From Colwellia chukchiensis (lineage in GTDB: Bacteria > Pseudomonadota > Gammaproteobacteria > Enterobacterales > Alteromonadaceae), in assembly GCF_002104455.1 (NCBI RefSeq), contig NZ_NBOC01000001.1, positions 496,001 to 560,000 on the forward strand: a DNA stretch of 64,000 bases, in the 5' to 3' direction. This document shows positions 9,565 to 18,038 of the stretch, in pieces. How positions within the stretch are numbered: the stretch's first letter is position 1; each line of letters opens with the position of its first letter. The position numbers and the translations under genes are program-made. The notes beneath the pieces were generated by a model. The model made no database searches. It saw only the letters and a list, made by a program, of their open reading frames with translations, and was not told the DNA's origin.

Positions 9565-9792
9565 GTGGAAGAAATAATCATCGCCCCTGTGATCATATTT
9601 ATGGTGGTTGTCGCACCCATTTGGTTGATTTTACACTATCGCAGTAAGCGTCAAATTAGCCAGGGGTTTAGCGAAGAAGAATATATTCAATTAGCTGAAT
9701 TATCAGAGTTAGCAGACAAAATGGCCGATAGAATTAAAACATTGGAAGCTATTTTAGATGCAGAAACACCCGAATGGAGAAGCAAATTATGA
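9565..9792 (+). CDS. pspB: Phage shock protein B
   Basis: PspB is a small inner-membrane protein that, with PspC, senses envelope stress and sequesters PspA. The 75 residues comprise one membrane segment at about 5-24 (APVIIFMVVVAPIWLILHY), then a cytoplasmic coiled coil ending TLEAILDAETPEWRSKL, nearly identical to the E. coli PspB tail. A GGAGAAG ribosome site precedes the ATG. Its TGA stop overlaps the pspC ATG (ATGA), so translation is coupled. Confidence 0.95.
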   Translation: MEEIIIAPVIIFMVVVAPIWLILHYRSKRQISQGFSEEEYIQLAELSELADKMADRIKTLEAILDAETPEWRSKL

Positions 9793-10253
9793 CCCGTAAA
9801 TGCCGAGGTGAGTTATATCGAAATACTAGCCAAGGAAAATTGGCGGGTGTTTGTGCCGGCATTGCCGATTACTTCGGTTGGGAAACATGGTTGGTGCGTA
9901 TTTTAGTGGTGTCAGGGGTACTGCTAGGCATGGGCTGGTTTGTGGTTATCTATATTGCGGCTTGGTTTATTTTAGACAAAAAGCCGGCAAATGCAGGTCA
10001 TAGCAAATTTAAACAGGGAGTACATGAACAGTCACAATCAAGTCGGCAAGCAAGTGGGCAACAAGAGGCAGAGGATATTACTCAAGAGTCAATAAAAGTG
10101 AAGTCGCGCATTTGGCAAGCAGGAGAGCCGCCTAAACAAGCGTTTCATGATATTAGGCGTAAGTTTCAGACCTTAGAGCGTGAACTTCAAACCATTGAGC
10201 GCTATGTCACCTCGCCAGAATTTACCGTTTCAAGAGAAATTAATAAACTATAA
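9789..10253 (+). CDS. pspC: Phage shock protein C
   Basis: PspC is a polytopic inner-membrane stress sensor acting with PspB. The N-terminal PspC domain (about 5-65) shows LYRNTSQGKLAGVCAGIADY and a membrane pair GVLLGMGWFVVIYIAAWFIL. A Gln/Ser-rich linker follows, then a C-terminal helix ending ERYVTSPEFTVSREINKL. The ATG at 9789 that overlaps the pspB stop was taken as start; an upstream in-frame start at 9774 would lie wholly inside pspB. At 154 residues it is longer than E. coli PspC (119). No pspD was seen. Confidence 0.94.
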   Translation: MTRKCRGELYRNTSQGKLAGVCAGIADYFGWETWLVRILVVSGVLLGMGWFVVIYIAAWFILDKKPANAGHSKFKQGVHEQSQSSRQASGQQEAEDITQESIKVKSRIWQAGEPPKQAFHDIRRKFQTLERELQTIERYVTSPEFTVSREINKL

Positions 10254-10255
10254 AA

Positions 10256-10279
10256 AATAGCGGCCTTGCCGCTTTTTTT
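10256..10279 (+). terminator. Rho-independent terminator of pspABC
   Basis: A six-bp stem AGCGGC/GCCGCT (10259-10264 with 10268-10273), three-base loop and a T-run begin six bases after the pspC stop. It separates pspABC from ycjX. Confidence 0.8.
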
Positions 10280-10454
10280 ATGGGACTTTACGGTAAACAA
10301 AAGCCTATTAACAAAACGTGAAAAACGCTAGTATCGACACTAGGTTAGTTTTATTTGATATCTTGATCAAGGGTAAGCCGTGTTGATCGTTTCGCTATCA
10401 TAAGCATGGGTTATGTTTTAACCTAGTGATAATAACAACACGATAGAATGCAGT

Positions 10455-11885
10455 ATGGCGTTTATTAAAAAATCTCAATTAGACAATTTAAAGCAAAAAG
10501 CGAGTGACTTTGTTAATCGCTCAATTGACCAACATGTGACATTGGCGGTAACAGGGCTAAGTCGCAGTGGTAAAACCGCATTTATTACTTCATTAGTTAA
10601 TCAATTACTTAATGAAGGCAGTAATTCTCAGCTCAGCTTTTTTAATGTTGTTCACCAAGGGCGATATATTGCCGCGAAACGTGTGCCACAAAAACACTTA
10701 CACATTCCACGCTTTGAATACGATGGCGCGTTTGCTGCGCTTTGTCAGTCACCGCCGCGTTGGCCCAAACCCACCAATGGCATTAGTGAGTTGCGGTTAG
10801 CGGTTAAGTACCAGCCAAAAGATTCACTACTTAAATATGCCACTGAGTCGGCGACGCTTTATATTGACATTACGGATTACCCAGGAGAATGGTTGTTGGA
10901 TTTACCCTTGTTGTCGCTCACTTTTGAAGAGTGGTCACAACAAACGACCGCGTTACTTTGCCAAGCACCTAGAAACCAGTATGCAAAAGCGTTTCTGGAA
11001 AAATTGGCAGATTTTGACCCGTTTGCCAATGTTGATGAAAATGTGCTAGCGCAATTAGCGCAAGAGTACACCGAGTTGTTGTTATTGTTTCGTCATCAAT
11101 TGGGTTTGTCGGTTATTCAGCCAGGACGATTTATCTTACCCGGTGAATTAGAAGATGCGCCAATATTACAGTTTTTTCCATACACTGGCTTTGATAAAAT
11201 TGATAGCAATGATTATCAAAATGCTAAAGATGACTGTTATATAGGCATGTTGAGGGCGCGTTTTATTGAATATAAAGAACGCGTGGTTCGGCGCTTTTAT
11301 AAAGAACACTTTGTTCACTTCGACCGTCAAATTGTGCTCGCCGATTGTTTAACGCCACTTAATAATGGTGCAGACAGTTTTGCTGATTTACAAAATGCCA
11401 TGGCGATGATTATGCAAAGTTTTCAATATGGGCAATCAGGCTTACTATCACGGTTGTTTTCACCGAAAATAGATCGATTACTTTTTGCCGCCACTAAAGC
11501 CGATCATGTTACCCCTGAGCAACATAGCCACTTAGTTGCTTTACTCAACAAACTGGTATTTCAAACCAAGCAAACGTTAAGTTTTGAGGGGATTGAAATG
11601 AAAACGATGGCTATTGCCTCAGTAAAAGCGACACAAGTGGGCAAAAGTCAGTATCAAGGTAAAAGTATCCCAGTGATCAAAGGCCGGCAATTGAGTGACA
11701 ATAAAGTGATCACTTTGTTTCCAGGTACTGTGCCATCGGCAATACCAACGCTTGAGTATTGGCAACAACAGGCATTTAATTATATCGCTTTTGCGCCTAT
11801 GGAGTCTGCGCACCTTGACGAAAGTTTACCCCACTTGCGTATGGATCAAATGTTACAGTTTTTGCTGGGAGATAAGTTGAAATGA
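10455..11885 (+). CDS. ycjX: YcjX family P-loop ATPase/GTPase (DUF463)
   Basis: YcjX is a conserved cytoplasmic P-loop protein linked to the phage-shock regulon, whose exact role is unsettled. The 476-residue product has the DUF463 opening (VNRSIDQHVTLAVTGLSRSGKT) with Walker A GLSRSGKT at about 34-41 and a DxxG-type DYPGEWLLDLPLL. Length matches E. coli YcjX (465). Its stop overlaps the ycjF start by four bases. It sits just downstream of pspABC, as in enteric genomes, though here after a terminator. Confidence 0.92.
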   Translation: MAFIKKSQLDNLKQKASDFVNRSIDQHVTLAVTGLSRSGKTAFITSLVNQLLNEGSNSQLSFFNVVHQGRYIAAKRVPQKHLHIPRFEYDGAFAALCQSPPRWPKPTNGISELRLAVKYQPKDSLLKYATESATLYIDITDYPGEWLLDLPLLSLTFEEWSQQTTALLCQAPRNQYAKAFLEKLADFDPFANVDENVLAQLAQEYTELLLLFRHQLGLSVIQPGRFILPGELEDAPILQFFPYTGFDKIDSNDYQNAKDDCYIGMLRARFIEYKERVVRRFYKEHFVHFDRQIVLADCLTPLNNGADSFADLQNAMAMIMQSFQYGQSGLLSRLFSPKIDRLLFAATKADHVTPEQHSHLVALLNKLVFQTKQTLSFEGIEMKTMAIASVKATQVGKSQYQGKSIPVIKGRQLSDNKVITLFPGTVPSAIPTLEYWQQQAFNYIAFAPMESAHLDESLPHLRMDQMLQFLLGDKLK

Positions 11886-12892
11886 CCGATAAAAATGAAA
11901 AATACCAGCAACAAATTTTATTTGAGTCGCTAGATGGTTTTGATGATAGTCTTGCCGAAAATACGGCACAAATTATAGTAAAAGAACAAGACTGGGTGAG
12001 TGACGAGCACGTTGAGCCAACTCCTGAAACTGAAGTGCTTGCCAGCAAAAAAACACCTTGGTTGTGGCGCTTGATAGCGCTTGTTTTTACGCTGTTAGTG
12101 TCATTAGAGGCGGTGCAGTTTTTTATTAATGGTTTTAGCCAGTCACCGTTAATTGCCAGCTTGTACGCACTATTACTGGCAGGGCTAGCTATAGTGTGTG
12201 GCCGCAGTCTATGGCGAGAGTTATCTGGGCTGAGACAATTTAAACGTCAGCAACATATACAGCAACAAGCACAAGCATTTTTAAATAATAGTACGCATGG
12301 AGATGCCGTAGCATTTTGTGAAAAACTAACGCAACAACTGCCGTGTGATCTTGCCAATTTTGAGCAAAACTCATGGCAATCGCTAAACTTTACGGAATTT
12401 AATAATGCGGAAATTATGCAGCTTTATGCGCGTAACGTTTTGTCGCAGGTTGATCAAAAAGCGTTAAAAGAAGTGGCTAAGTTTTCTTCTGAATCTGTGG
12501 TGTTAGTGGCATTAAGTCCGATAGCGATAATCGATATGCTATTGATGTTATGGCGAAACTTACGCTTGGTAAATAAAATTTCTGCCTTGTATGGCCTCAA
12601 ATTAGGCTATTGGAGTCGTATTAAGCTGATCAAACAGGTTATTGTCAATATGGCCTATGCTGGCGCGAGTGAATTGGTGGCCGATTTAGGTGCCGATCTA
12701 CTGGGAGCCGAATTATTAGGAAAACTCTCAACCCGCATGGCACAAGGGCTAGGGGCAGGCATGCTAACCGCGCGATTAGGCTTAAAGGCTATGCATTTAT
12801 GTCGGCCAATTCCTTTTACTGATGATGCCCCTAAATTGGGCGATATACGCGCACAAATCGTCAGTCAGGTTCAAGGCTTAATTAAAAAATAA
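11882..12892 (+). CDS. ycjF: YcjF family inner-membrane protein (DUF697)
   Basis: YcjF is an inner-membrane protein of unknown mechanism, always paired with YcjX and co-regulated with Psp genes. The 336 residues show an acidic N-terminus, two membrane segments at about 60-110 (RLIALVFTLLVSLEAVQFFI and SLYALLLAGLAIVCGRSLW), and the DUF697 domain with VALSPIAIIDMLLMLWRNLR near 215-240. The start overlaps ycjX by four bases. It is followed by a 200-base gap containing the TyrR-controlled phhA promoter region. Confidence 0.9.
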   Translation: MTDKNEKYQQQILFESLDGFDDSLAENTAQIIVKEQDWVSDEHVEPTPETEVLASKKTPWLWRLIALVFTLLVSLEAVQFFINGFSQSPLIASLYALLLAGLAIVCGRSLWRELSGLRQFKRQQHIQQQAQAFLNNSTHGDAVAFCEKLTQQLPCDLANFEQNSWQSLNFTEFNNAEIMQLYARNVLSQVDQKALKEVAKFSSESVVLVALSPIAIIDMLLMLWRNLRLVNKISALYGLKLGYWSRIKLIKQVIVNMAYAGASELVADLGADLLGAELLGKLSTRMAQGLGAGMLTARLGLKAMHLCRPIPFTDDAPKLGDIRAQIVSQVQGLIKK

Positions 12893-12934
12893 CACCTATT
12901 AGCATTTGCACACCTAGGCAAGTTTACATCTTCG

Positions 12935-12952
12935 TGTAACAGTAAATTTACA
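12935..12952 (+). promoter_or_regulatory. TyrR box upstream of phhA
   Basis: TGTAACAGTAAATTTACA fits the TyrR operator TGTAAA-N6-TTTACA with one mismatch, 143 bases before phhA. TyrR is encoded three genes downstream, and TyrR/PhhR control of phenylalanine hydroxylase is known in other gammaproteobacteria. Confidence 0.75.
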
Positions 12953-13094
12953 TTTTATGCTTCTGGTTGAAAAGTAGTCGCTTAGCCAGTGGTGCTTTTT
13001 AGTTGTCGGTTGTCTTACTATGGATGCAACTAAAGTGATTTAAATATCAAAAGAATAACAAATATAATTGATATAAGGGTGTAAGGTTACAATC

Positions 13095-13907
13095 ATGGCG
13101 AAGGCGACTAAGTATGTTTCAAAAGTTGCCGATGAGCATGGCAATATCGCCTGGTCAGCGGCAGAAAATCAAATATGGCACGAGCTTATCACGCGGCAAT
13201 TATCTATCGTTAACGAAAGTGCGTGTGACGAGTTCATTGCTGGATTAGCAAAACTGAATTTACCTCAAGATAGAATTCCACAACTTAACGAAGTCAGTGA
13301 GGTATTGAATGCAGAAACCGGCTGGCGCTGCGAGCCCGTGCCAGCCTTGATTGGCTTTGGTGAGTTTTTTCGTTTACTCTCAGAGCGTAAATTTCCGGTG
13401 GCAACCTTTATTCGTTCTCGTGCTGAGTTTGATTACTTGCAAGAGCCGGATATCTTTCATGAAATCTATGGCCATTGTCCATTATTGACTAACCCATCGT
13501 TTGCTGATTTCACTCAAGCCTATGGTAAAATGGGCTTGAATGCCACTAAGGAGCAACGGGTGTTTTTAGCCAGACTGTACTGGTTTACCGTTGAATTTGG
13601 TTTACTTGATACCCCTAAAGGGCTGCGTGTTTATGGTGGCGGAATATTGTCTTCACCCAGTGAAACCGACTATGCGTTAAACGATAAGCATGTTGAAAGA
13701 AAACCACTTGAGGTTTTAGATGTGTTAAGAACACAATATCGCATTGATATTCTGCAACCCGTATATTTTATGCTGACTAAGGTTAGCGATCTCGATGAGA
13801 TCCGAAAACTAGAAGTAGACGATATCATGGCGTTAATTGAGCAAGCGCAAGCCTTAGGTCTACATCCAGCAAAATTTGAAACAAAATCAACATCTAAAGC
13901 AAGTTAA
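13095..13907 (+). CDS. phhA: Phenylalanine 4-monooxygenase
   Basis: This cytoplasmic non-haem iron enzyme hydroxylates phenylalanine to tyrosine with tetrahydropterin and oxygen. The 270-residue monodomain product matches bacterial PhhA length. The iron ligands are visible: two His in FHEIYGHCPLL (about residues 122-127) and Glu in YWFTVEFGLL (about 167). GLRVYGGGILSS is also a family hallmark. phhB starts ten bases after the stop, so the cofactor-recycling enzyme is cotranscribed. A TyrR box lies upstream. Next to the ATG is TGTAAGGTTACA, whose arms pair and which contains the ribosome site. Confidence 0.97.
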   Translation: MAKATKYVSKVADEHGNIAWSAAENQIWHELITRQLSIVNESACDEFIAGLAKLNLPQDRIPQLNEVSEVLNAETGWRCEPVPALIGFGEFFRLLSERKFPVATFIRSRAEFDYLQEPDIFHEIYGHCPLLTNPSFADFTQAYGKMGLNATKEQRVFLARLYWFTVEFGLLDTPKGLRVYGGGILSSPSETDYALNDKHVERKPLEVLDVLRTQYRIDILQPVYFMLTKVSDLDEIRKLEVDDIMALIEQAQALGLHPAKFETKSTSKAS

Positions 13908-13916
13908 GGAAATGTT

Positions 13917-14255
13917 ATGAGTGCTGAGTTAGCTAAACAAGAGTGTCAAGCCTGTCAGGTTGATGCGCCAAAAGTAAGTGACGATGAACTAGCCACCTTA
14001 TTAGCCCAAATTCCAGATTGGGTGCCTGAAGTAAATGATGGCATTATGATGTTAGAGCGAGTCTATAAATTTAAAAATTATAAACTGGCTTGGGCGTTCG
14101 CAAATAAAGTCTCCGAATTAGCAGAGCAGGAATTCCACCACCCAGCAATTTTATTAGAGTGGGGCAAAGTTAAAGTAACTTGGTGGACTCATGCTATTAA
14201 AGGTTTACATAAGAATGACTTTATCTGTGCCGCGAAAACAGACCAACTTTTGTAA
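13917..14255 (+). CDS. phhB: Pterin-4a-carbinolamine dehydratase
   Basis: PhhB dehydrates the 4a-hydroxytetrahydropterin made by PhhA so that it can be reduced and reused. The 112-residue product carries the family signature [20 protein letters not shown] followed by IKGLHKNDF, including the catalytic His pair and the TH motif. It follows phhA by ten bases with an AAGGAAATG ribosome site and ends at a strong terminator. Confidence 0.96.
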   Translation: MSAELAKQECQACQVDAPKVSDDELATLLAQIPDWVPEVNDGIMMLERVYKFKNYKLAWAFANKVSELAEQEFHHPAILLEWGKVKVTWWTHAIKGLHKNDFICAAKTDQLL

Positions 14256-14279
14256 CTTTTGCTTACAACAATAAATACC

Positions 14280-14308
14280 AGCCTCCTGCTAAAGGGGGCT
14301 TTTTTTTG
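14280..14308 (+). terminator. Rho-independent terminator of phhAB
   Basis: A seven-bp stem (AGCCTCC with GGGGGCT, one G-U pair) and seven-base loop are followed by eight T residues, 25 bases after phhB. Confidence 0.85.
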
Positions 14309-14309
14309 T

Positions 14310-14327
14310 TGTAAAAAATAGTTTACA
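14310..14327 (+). promoter_or_regulatory. Perfect TyrR box upstream of tyrR
   Basis: TGTAAAAAATAGTTTACA is an exact match to TGTAAA-N6-TTTACA, 39 bases before the tyrR ATG. It overlaps TACAAT, a possible -10 element, so repression of its own gene by TyrR is the natural reading. Autoregulation is known for E. coli TyrR. Confidence 0.8.
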
Positions 14328-14366
14328 ATGACCTATTGATAAAGTTTTTTTGCTTGAGGTTATAAA

Positions 14367-15917
14367 ATGCGTTTAGAAATTGGTTGTCAGGACCGAGTAG
14401 GTATCGCGCAAAATGTATTAGCAATATTTGTAGAGCGTGGCATAGATTTACGCGGTATTGAGTTAAAACAACCGGGAAAGATATTTATTAATATTCCAGA
14501 CCTTGAGTTTTCAGAGTTACAAAACTTTATGCCTTTGTTACGTTTAATTGAAGGGGTGATTGACGTTAAAACCACGCCCTACATGCCGTCAGAGCGTGAG
14601 CGAAATGAATTTGAAACCCTAGTAAAAACCTTTCCTGATCCTTTTATTTCGATTGATAGCAAAGGGCAAATTCGAAAAGTAAATAATGTCGCAGCACAAA
14701 TTATGTGTGATTCACTGGAAAATATTACCGCCACGCACATTGGACAATGGTTAAAAGGTTTTAACTTTTCACGCTGGCTAGACAGCGATGAAGTGTTAGC
14801 GCAAACGCAAAGGGTCAAATTTCAAGAAGATGATTTTGTCGCTGATATAATCCCGATCCATATTGCTGACGGTAATGAAAAGCAAGTCCTTGCTGGCGCG
14901 GTGTTAATCTTGAAGTCAGAAGCAAGATTGGGTCAACAAATTAGCGTATTTAAAAAAGCCAATGATAACAACTTTACTGGCATTCAGGCGCAAAGTAGTG
15001 CCATGCGTAAATTACTGCGTGAAGCTAAGCGAATGGCATTACTGGACTCTTCGATGCTAATTGTTGGAGAAACTGGCACAGGTAAAGAGCTATTAGCGCG
15101 AGCGTGTCATGCCGCAAGCGACCGGGCAAATAAGCCATTTATGACCTTAAGCTGTGCTGCGTTACCCGATGACGCAGCAGAGACTGAATTGTTCGGTGCT
15201 GGAGCAGCAGGGCAAGCGAATAGTAAACGCGGTTTATTTGAATCTGCAGATGGGGGTACTATATTTTTTGATGAAGTTGGCGAAATGTCGCCTAAATTAC
15301 AAAGTAAAGTGTTGCGGGTTATACAAGATGGTACATTTCGGCGAATTGATGATGAAAAAGAAATTAAAGTTAATGTTCGCATCATAGGCTCAACCAATAG
15401 AGATTTGCTTAATATGGTGTCCTTAGGTGAGTTTAGAGAGGACTTATATTATCGTTTTAATGTTTTAGGGTTGAATATTCCACCGTTACGAGAGCGCCGT
15501 GCTGATATTATTCCTTTGGCTGAACTTTTTGTTGCGCAATTTGGTCAGCGCATTGGCAAAACTCACATCTCATTTGATCAAGAGTGCTTAGAATTTATTG
15601 AGCATTATCCTTGGCCGGGCAACGTCAGACAATTAGAGAATGTTTTGATCAGAGCAGTGTCGTTAATGGAAGGTAATATCATCATGACGTCGCATTTGCA
15701 GTTACCTGCCTATACGCGAGAACATGGCTATTTGGAGCAAGACTTTGAAGGCACACTCGACGCTGCAGTGAAAAATTTTGAAGCTGATCTACTACGCAAA
15801 CTATACCCAGCGTACCCAAGTACGCGACAATTAGCGAAAAAGTTGGGTTTAAGTCATACCGCGATCGCTAATAAACTGCGTGAATACGATATTAATAAAA
15901 AAACGGTAAAAATTTAG
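14367..15917 (+). CDS. tyrR: Aromatic amino acid transcriptional regulator TyrR
   Basis: TyrR senses Tyr, Phe and Trp and activates or represses aromatic biosynthesis, transport and catabolism genes. The 516 residues (E. coli 513) hold an N-terminal ACT domain (MRLEIGCQDRVGIAQNVLAI), a PAS domain at about 80-190, an AAA+ domain with Walker A GETGTGKE near 235, and a Fis-type helix-turn-helix at the end (STRQLAKKLGLSHTAIANKL). The sigma-54 contact loop GAFTGA is replaced by GAGAAGQ, as expected for TyrR, which acts with sigma-70. A perfect TyrR box lies upstream. Neighbouring phhAB and maiA fit a role in Phe/Tyr degradation. Confidence 0.97.
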   Translation: MRLEIGCQDRVGIAQNVLAIFVERGIDLRGIELKQPGKIFINIPDLEFSELQNFMPLLRLIEGVIDVKTTPYMPSERERNEFETLVKTFPDPFISIDSKGQIRKVNNVAAQIMCDSLENITATHIGQWLKGFNFSRWLDSDEVLAQTQRVKFQEDDFVADIIPIHIADGNEKQVLAGAVLILKSEARLGQQISVFKKANDNNFTGIQAQSSAMRKLLREAKRMALLDSSMLIVGETGTGKELLARACHAASDRANKPFMTLSCAALPDDAAETELFGAGAAGQANSKRGLFESADGGTIFFDEVGEMSPKLQSKVLRVIQDGTFRRIDDEKEIKVNVRIIGSTNRDLLNMVSLGEFREDLYYRFNVLGLNIPPLRERRADIIPLAELFVAQFGQRIGKTHISFDQECLEFIEHYPWPGNVRQLENVLIRAVSLMEGNIIMTSHLQLPAYTREHGYLEQDFEGTLDAAVKNFEADLLRKLYPAYPSTRQLAKKLGLSHTAIANKLREYDINKKTVKI

Positions 15918-15974
15918 TGCGCAGTCGTCGCTAATAGGTGCGACGTTACTGTTATTGTTCAAAGAGAGTGAAAG

Positions 15975-16616
15975 ATGAAATTATATGGTTATTGGCGCTC
16001 TTCAGCCGCTTATCGAGTGAGAATTGCTTTACACCTAAAAGGCTTAGCTTTTGAGTCTATTGCAGTACATTTAGTTAAAGACGGGGGACAGCAACATCAG
16101 GCCGCCTATACGGCACTAAACCCTAGCCACTTGGTACCAACATTAGTCGATGGCGACCTCGTATTAAACCAGTCGTTAGCTATTATTGAATACCTTGATG
16201 ATAAATACCCAGATATTGCGCTTTACCCGCAAAATGCGGCTGAGAAAGCCAAGGTTAAGGCGCTAGCGCTAGATATTGCTTGTGAAATACACCCACTTAA
16301 TAATTTGCGGGTTCAACAATATTTAGTAAATACGCTACCATTACCTGAAAGTGCTAAACTCACTTGGAGTCATCATTGGATGCAACAAGGCTTTGAGGCG
16401 GTGGAGCAGCAGCTAGCCCATAGCGCAGGTAAGTATTGTTTTGGTGATACTATTACCATGGCCGATATTTGCCTTGTGCCACAAGTCTATAATGCGAACC
16501 GCTTTAAGCTTGATATGACAAGGTTTGCCAATATTCGTCGCGTAGTTGATAATTGTAATCAACAACCTGCGTTTATCGCCGCGCTGCCAGAAAATCAAGA
16601 TGATGCAGAGCATTAA
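15975..16616 (+). CDS. maiA: Maleylacetoacetate isomerase (zeta-class GST)
   Basis: MaiA uses glutathione to isomerise maleylacetoacetate to fumarylacetoacetate late in tyrosine degradation. The 213 residues begin MKLYGYWRSSAAYRVRIAL, the zeta-GST signature (usually SSCSWRVRIAL; here the Cys is Ala), followed by the NPSHLVPTL and LNQSLAIIEYLD glutathione-site segments and an all-helical C-terminal domain. It starts 57 bases after tyrR; between them is only a short hairpin without a T-run. No hpd, hmgA or fahA is in the window, so other pathway genes must be elsewhere. Confidence 0.92.
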   Translation: MKLYGYWRSSAAYRVRIALHLKGLAFESIAVHLVKDGGQQHQAAYTALNPSHLVPTLVDGDLVLNQSLAIIEYLDDKYPDIALYPQNAAEKAKVKALALDIACEIHPLNNLRVQQYLVNTLPLPESAKLTWSHHWMQQGFEAVEQQLAHSAGKYCFGDTITMADICLVPQVYNANRFKLDMTRFANIRRVVDNCNQQPAFIAALPENQDDAEH

Positions 16617-16691
16617 CCTAAGCTTTGTTGTAAGATTAAGGTATGGGTTTTTCATTTTTTATGTCATTAATTTCAAAAAATAAAGGTTATT

Positions 16692-17546
16692 ATGTCAATT
16701 CAAAATGCTGAGCAAAAGCACACACCATGGGCGGTTATTGCGATAATCATTGCCGTAATTATTGCCCTTGTTGTTTATTTTTATGTGTTATCAGAAGAAG
16801 AAAGTGCCGTTATTACTGAACAAGCGCCGGTAGCTGTGGCCACTGAACCTGAACCTGAGCCATTGCCTGAACCCGAGCCGGAAGTTATTGCGCCTGAGCT
16901 GTTACCTGAGCCGGTAAGCAAAACGCCTATAAAGCCTGAGATAATGCTGCCAACATTAGACGAAAGTGATACTTGGTTTGAAGCAAAACTCCCTAGCTTA
17001 ACGTGGCGAAAAGAGTTGCTAAAATTGATGGTCACTGACGATATTATTCGTCGCTTTGTGGTATTTACTGACAACTTTAGTCAAGGAAACTTGGCCTATG
17101 AACATACACCGCTTATTGCCCCTAAAACAAAATTTGCGGCGCTTGAAGCGCAATCAGATACAGGAGCAAAATGGCAATGGGATGAAAGTAATACGCGTCG
17201 TTTCAGTGTTTATGTTGACTTATTACGCTCTATGGATAGCGAAACCCTAATTCAGTGGTACTTGGAATTAAAGCCATTAATTGATCAAGCTTACGCTGAG
17301 CTCGGCTATCCAGATACTGACTTTACGCAAGTGTTATACAGTGCCATCAGTAAAGTACTGGATATGGAAATCCCTAAAGCTGAACCAGCATTGACCAGGC
17401 CCAGTGTGATGTATAAATATCAAGATCCGAGCTTAGAGTCGTTAGATGATGCAGAAAAGCTTATGTTAAGACTAGGTAAAGAAAACTTGCTGGTAATTAA
17501 GTCTGTACTTTTAGAGATAAACGAGAAGCTGGCTAGGCTTGATTAG
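16692..17546 (+). CDS. DUF3014 family membrane-anchored protein
   Basis: Function unknown. The 284-residue product has one N-terminal membrane segment (about 13-35, WAVIAIIIAVIIALVVYFYV), a Pro/Glu repeat spacer (PEPEPLPEPEPE, about 55-85) and a globular domain from about 95 onward (LPSLTWRKELLKLMVTDDII, RRFVVFTDNFSQGNL) that I recognise as DUF3014. The layout suggests an inner-membrane protein whose domain is held away in the periplasm by the proline-rich stalk. It lies 75 bases after maiA and may be read with it. Confidence 0.85.
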   Translation: MSIQNAEQKHTPWAVIAIIIAVIIALVVYFYVLSEEESAVITEQAPVAVATEPEPEPLPEPEPEVIAPELLPEPVSKTPIKPEIMLPTLDESDTWFEAKLPSLTWRKELLKLMVTDDIIRRFVVFTDNFSQGNLAYEHTPLIAPKTKFAALEAQSDTGAKWQWDESNTRRFSVYVDLLRSMDSETLIQWYLELKPLIDQAYAELGYPDTDFTQVLYSAISKVLDMEIPKAEPALTRPSVMYKYQDPSLESLDDAEKLMLRLGKENLLVIKSVLLEINEKLARLD

Positions 17547-17859
17547 CCATGAAAAAATAAGCACAGGATTAAAACGTGGCAATTCGTCAGGCAACAAGGG
17601 CTCCATTGACCAGCAATGAAGCACTTGTTAGCTAACACGATAATTTAGCCATAGCCACTATCTGCTCAAGTCATACTTGGCTACGGCTACGATAAATATC
17701 GACTTGCTCGAAGCCTAATATAAAAGTTGTCAGGGATTTAGCGTAGGGTTTTGAAACGCGCAGCGAGCTAAATGTTAATATTGCACCGTAGCTTAAGTAG
17801 CCGTTAAATCTAACTTTGTTTAAAAAACGGTCAACTAGTTTGATTTTAGTAACTAGCGC
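17547..17859 (+). other. Intergenic stretch before the SRP RNA gene
   Basis: No convincing gene, repeat or terminator was found in these 313 bases. A 64-codon open frame on the minus strand has no ribosome site or recognisable sequence. Confidence 0.5.
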
Positions 17860-17888
17860 TTGCAACCTTGCTATCGATTAGCGATAAT
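17860..17888 (+). promoter_or_regulatory. Promoter of the 4.5S RNA gene
   Basis: TTGCAA and GATAAT are separated by exactly 17 bases, and a GC-rich stretch (CGCGCCGCG) follows the -10 element. Such a discriminator is typical of stable-RNA promoters under stringent control. Predicted start near 17895 would leave a leader of about 30 bases before the mature RNA, similar to the RNase P-processed leader of E. coli ffs. Confidence 0.6.
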
Positions 17889-17924
17889 TCGCGCCGCGTT
17901 AAGGACATTCTTTAGCGCCATTAT

Positions 17925-18038
17925 GGTGACCCTTTTGGTCCCTTCGCAATGATACTCTGTGAACTCGGCCAGGTCCGGAAGGAAGCAACCGCAGCAGACG
18001 ACTCATGTGCCGGAGTGTGGCTGATTGGGTTACCACCC
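17925..18038 (+). ncRNA. ffs: Signal recognition particle 4.5S RNA
   Basis: This RNA binds Ffh and targets nascent membrane proteins to FtsY and the Sec translocon. The conserved SRP domain IV core is plain: GGTCCGGAAGGAAGCAACC with the GGAA tetraloop at about 17971-17989, and the opposing GCAGCAGA strand. The ends pair (GGTGACCC near the start with GGGTTACC near the end), giving one long hairpin of about 114 nt as in E. coli. Exact ends are estimated from this pairing. Confidence 0.95.

Noticed and set aside
13080-13091. TGTAAGGTTACA immediately before phhA as a second TyrR box
   Set aside because: The gap between half-sites is two bases, not six, and the sequence contains the ribosome site; probably coincidence.
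15926-15945. Hairpin CGTCGC/GCGACG between tyrR and maiA as a terminator
   Set aside because: Only six base pairs and no T-run; maiA may be read through from tyrR.
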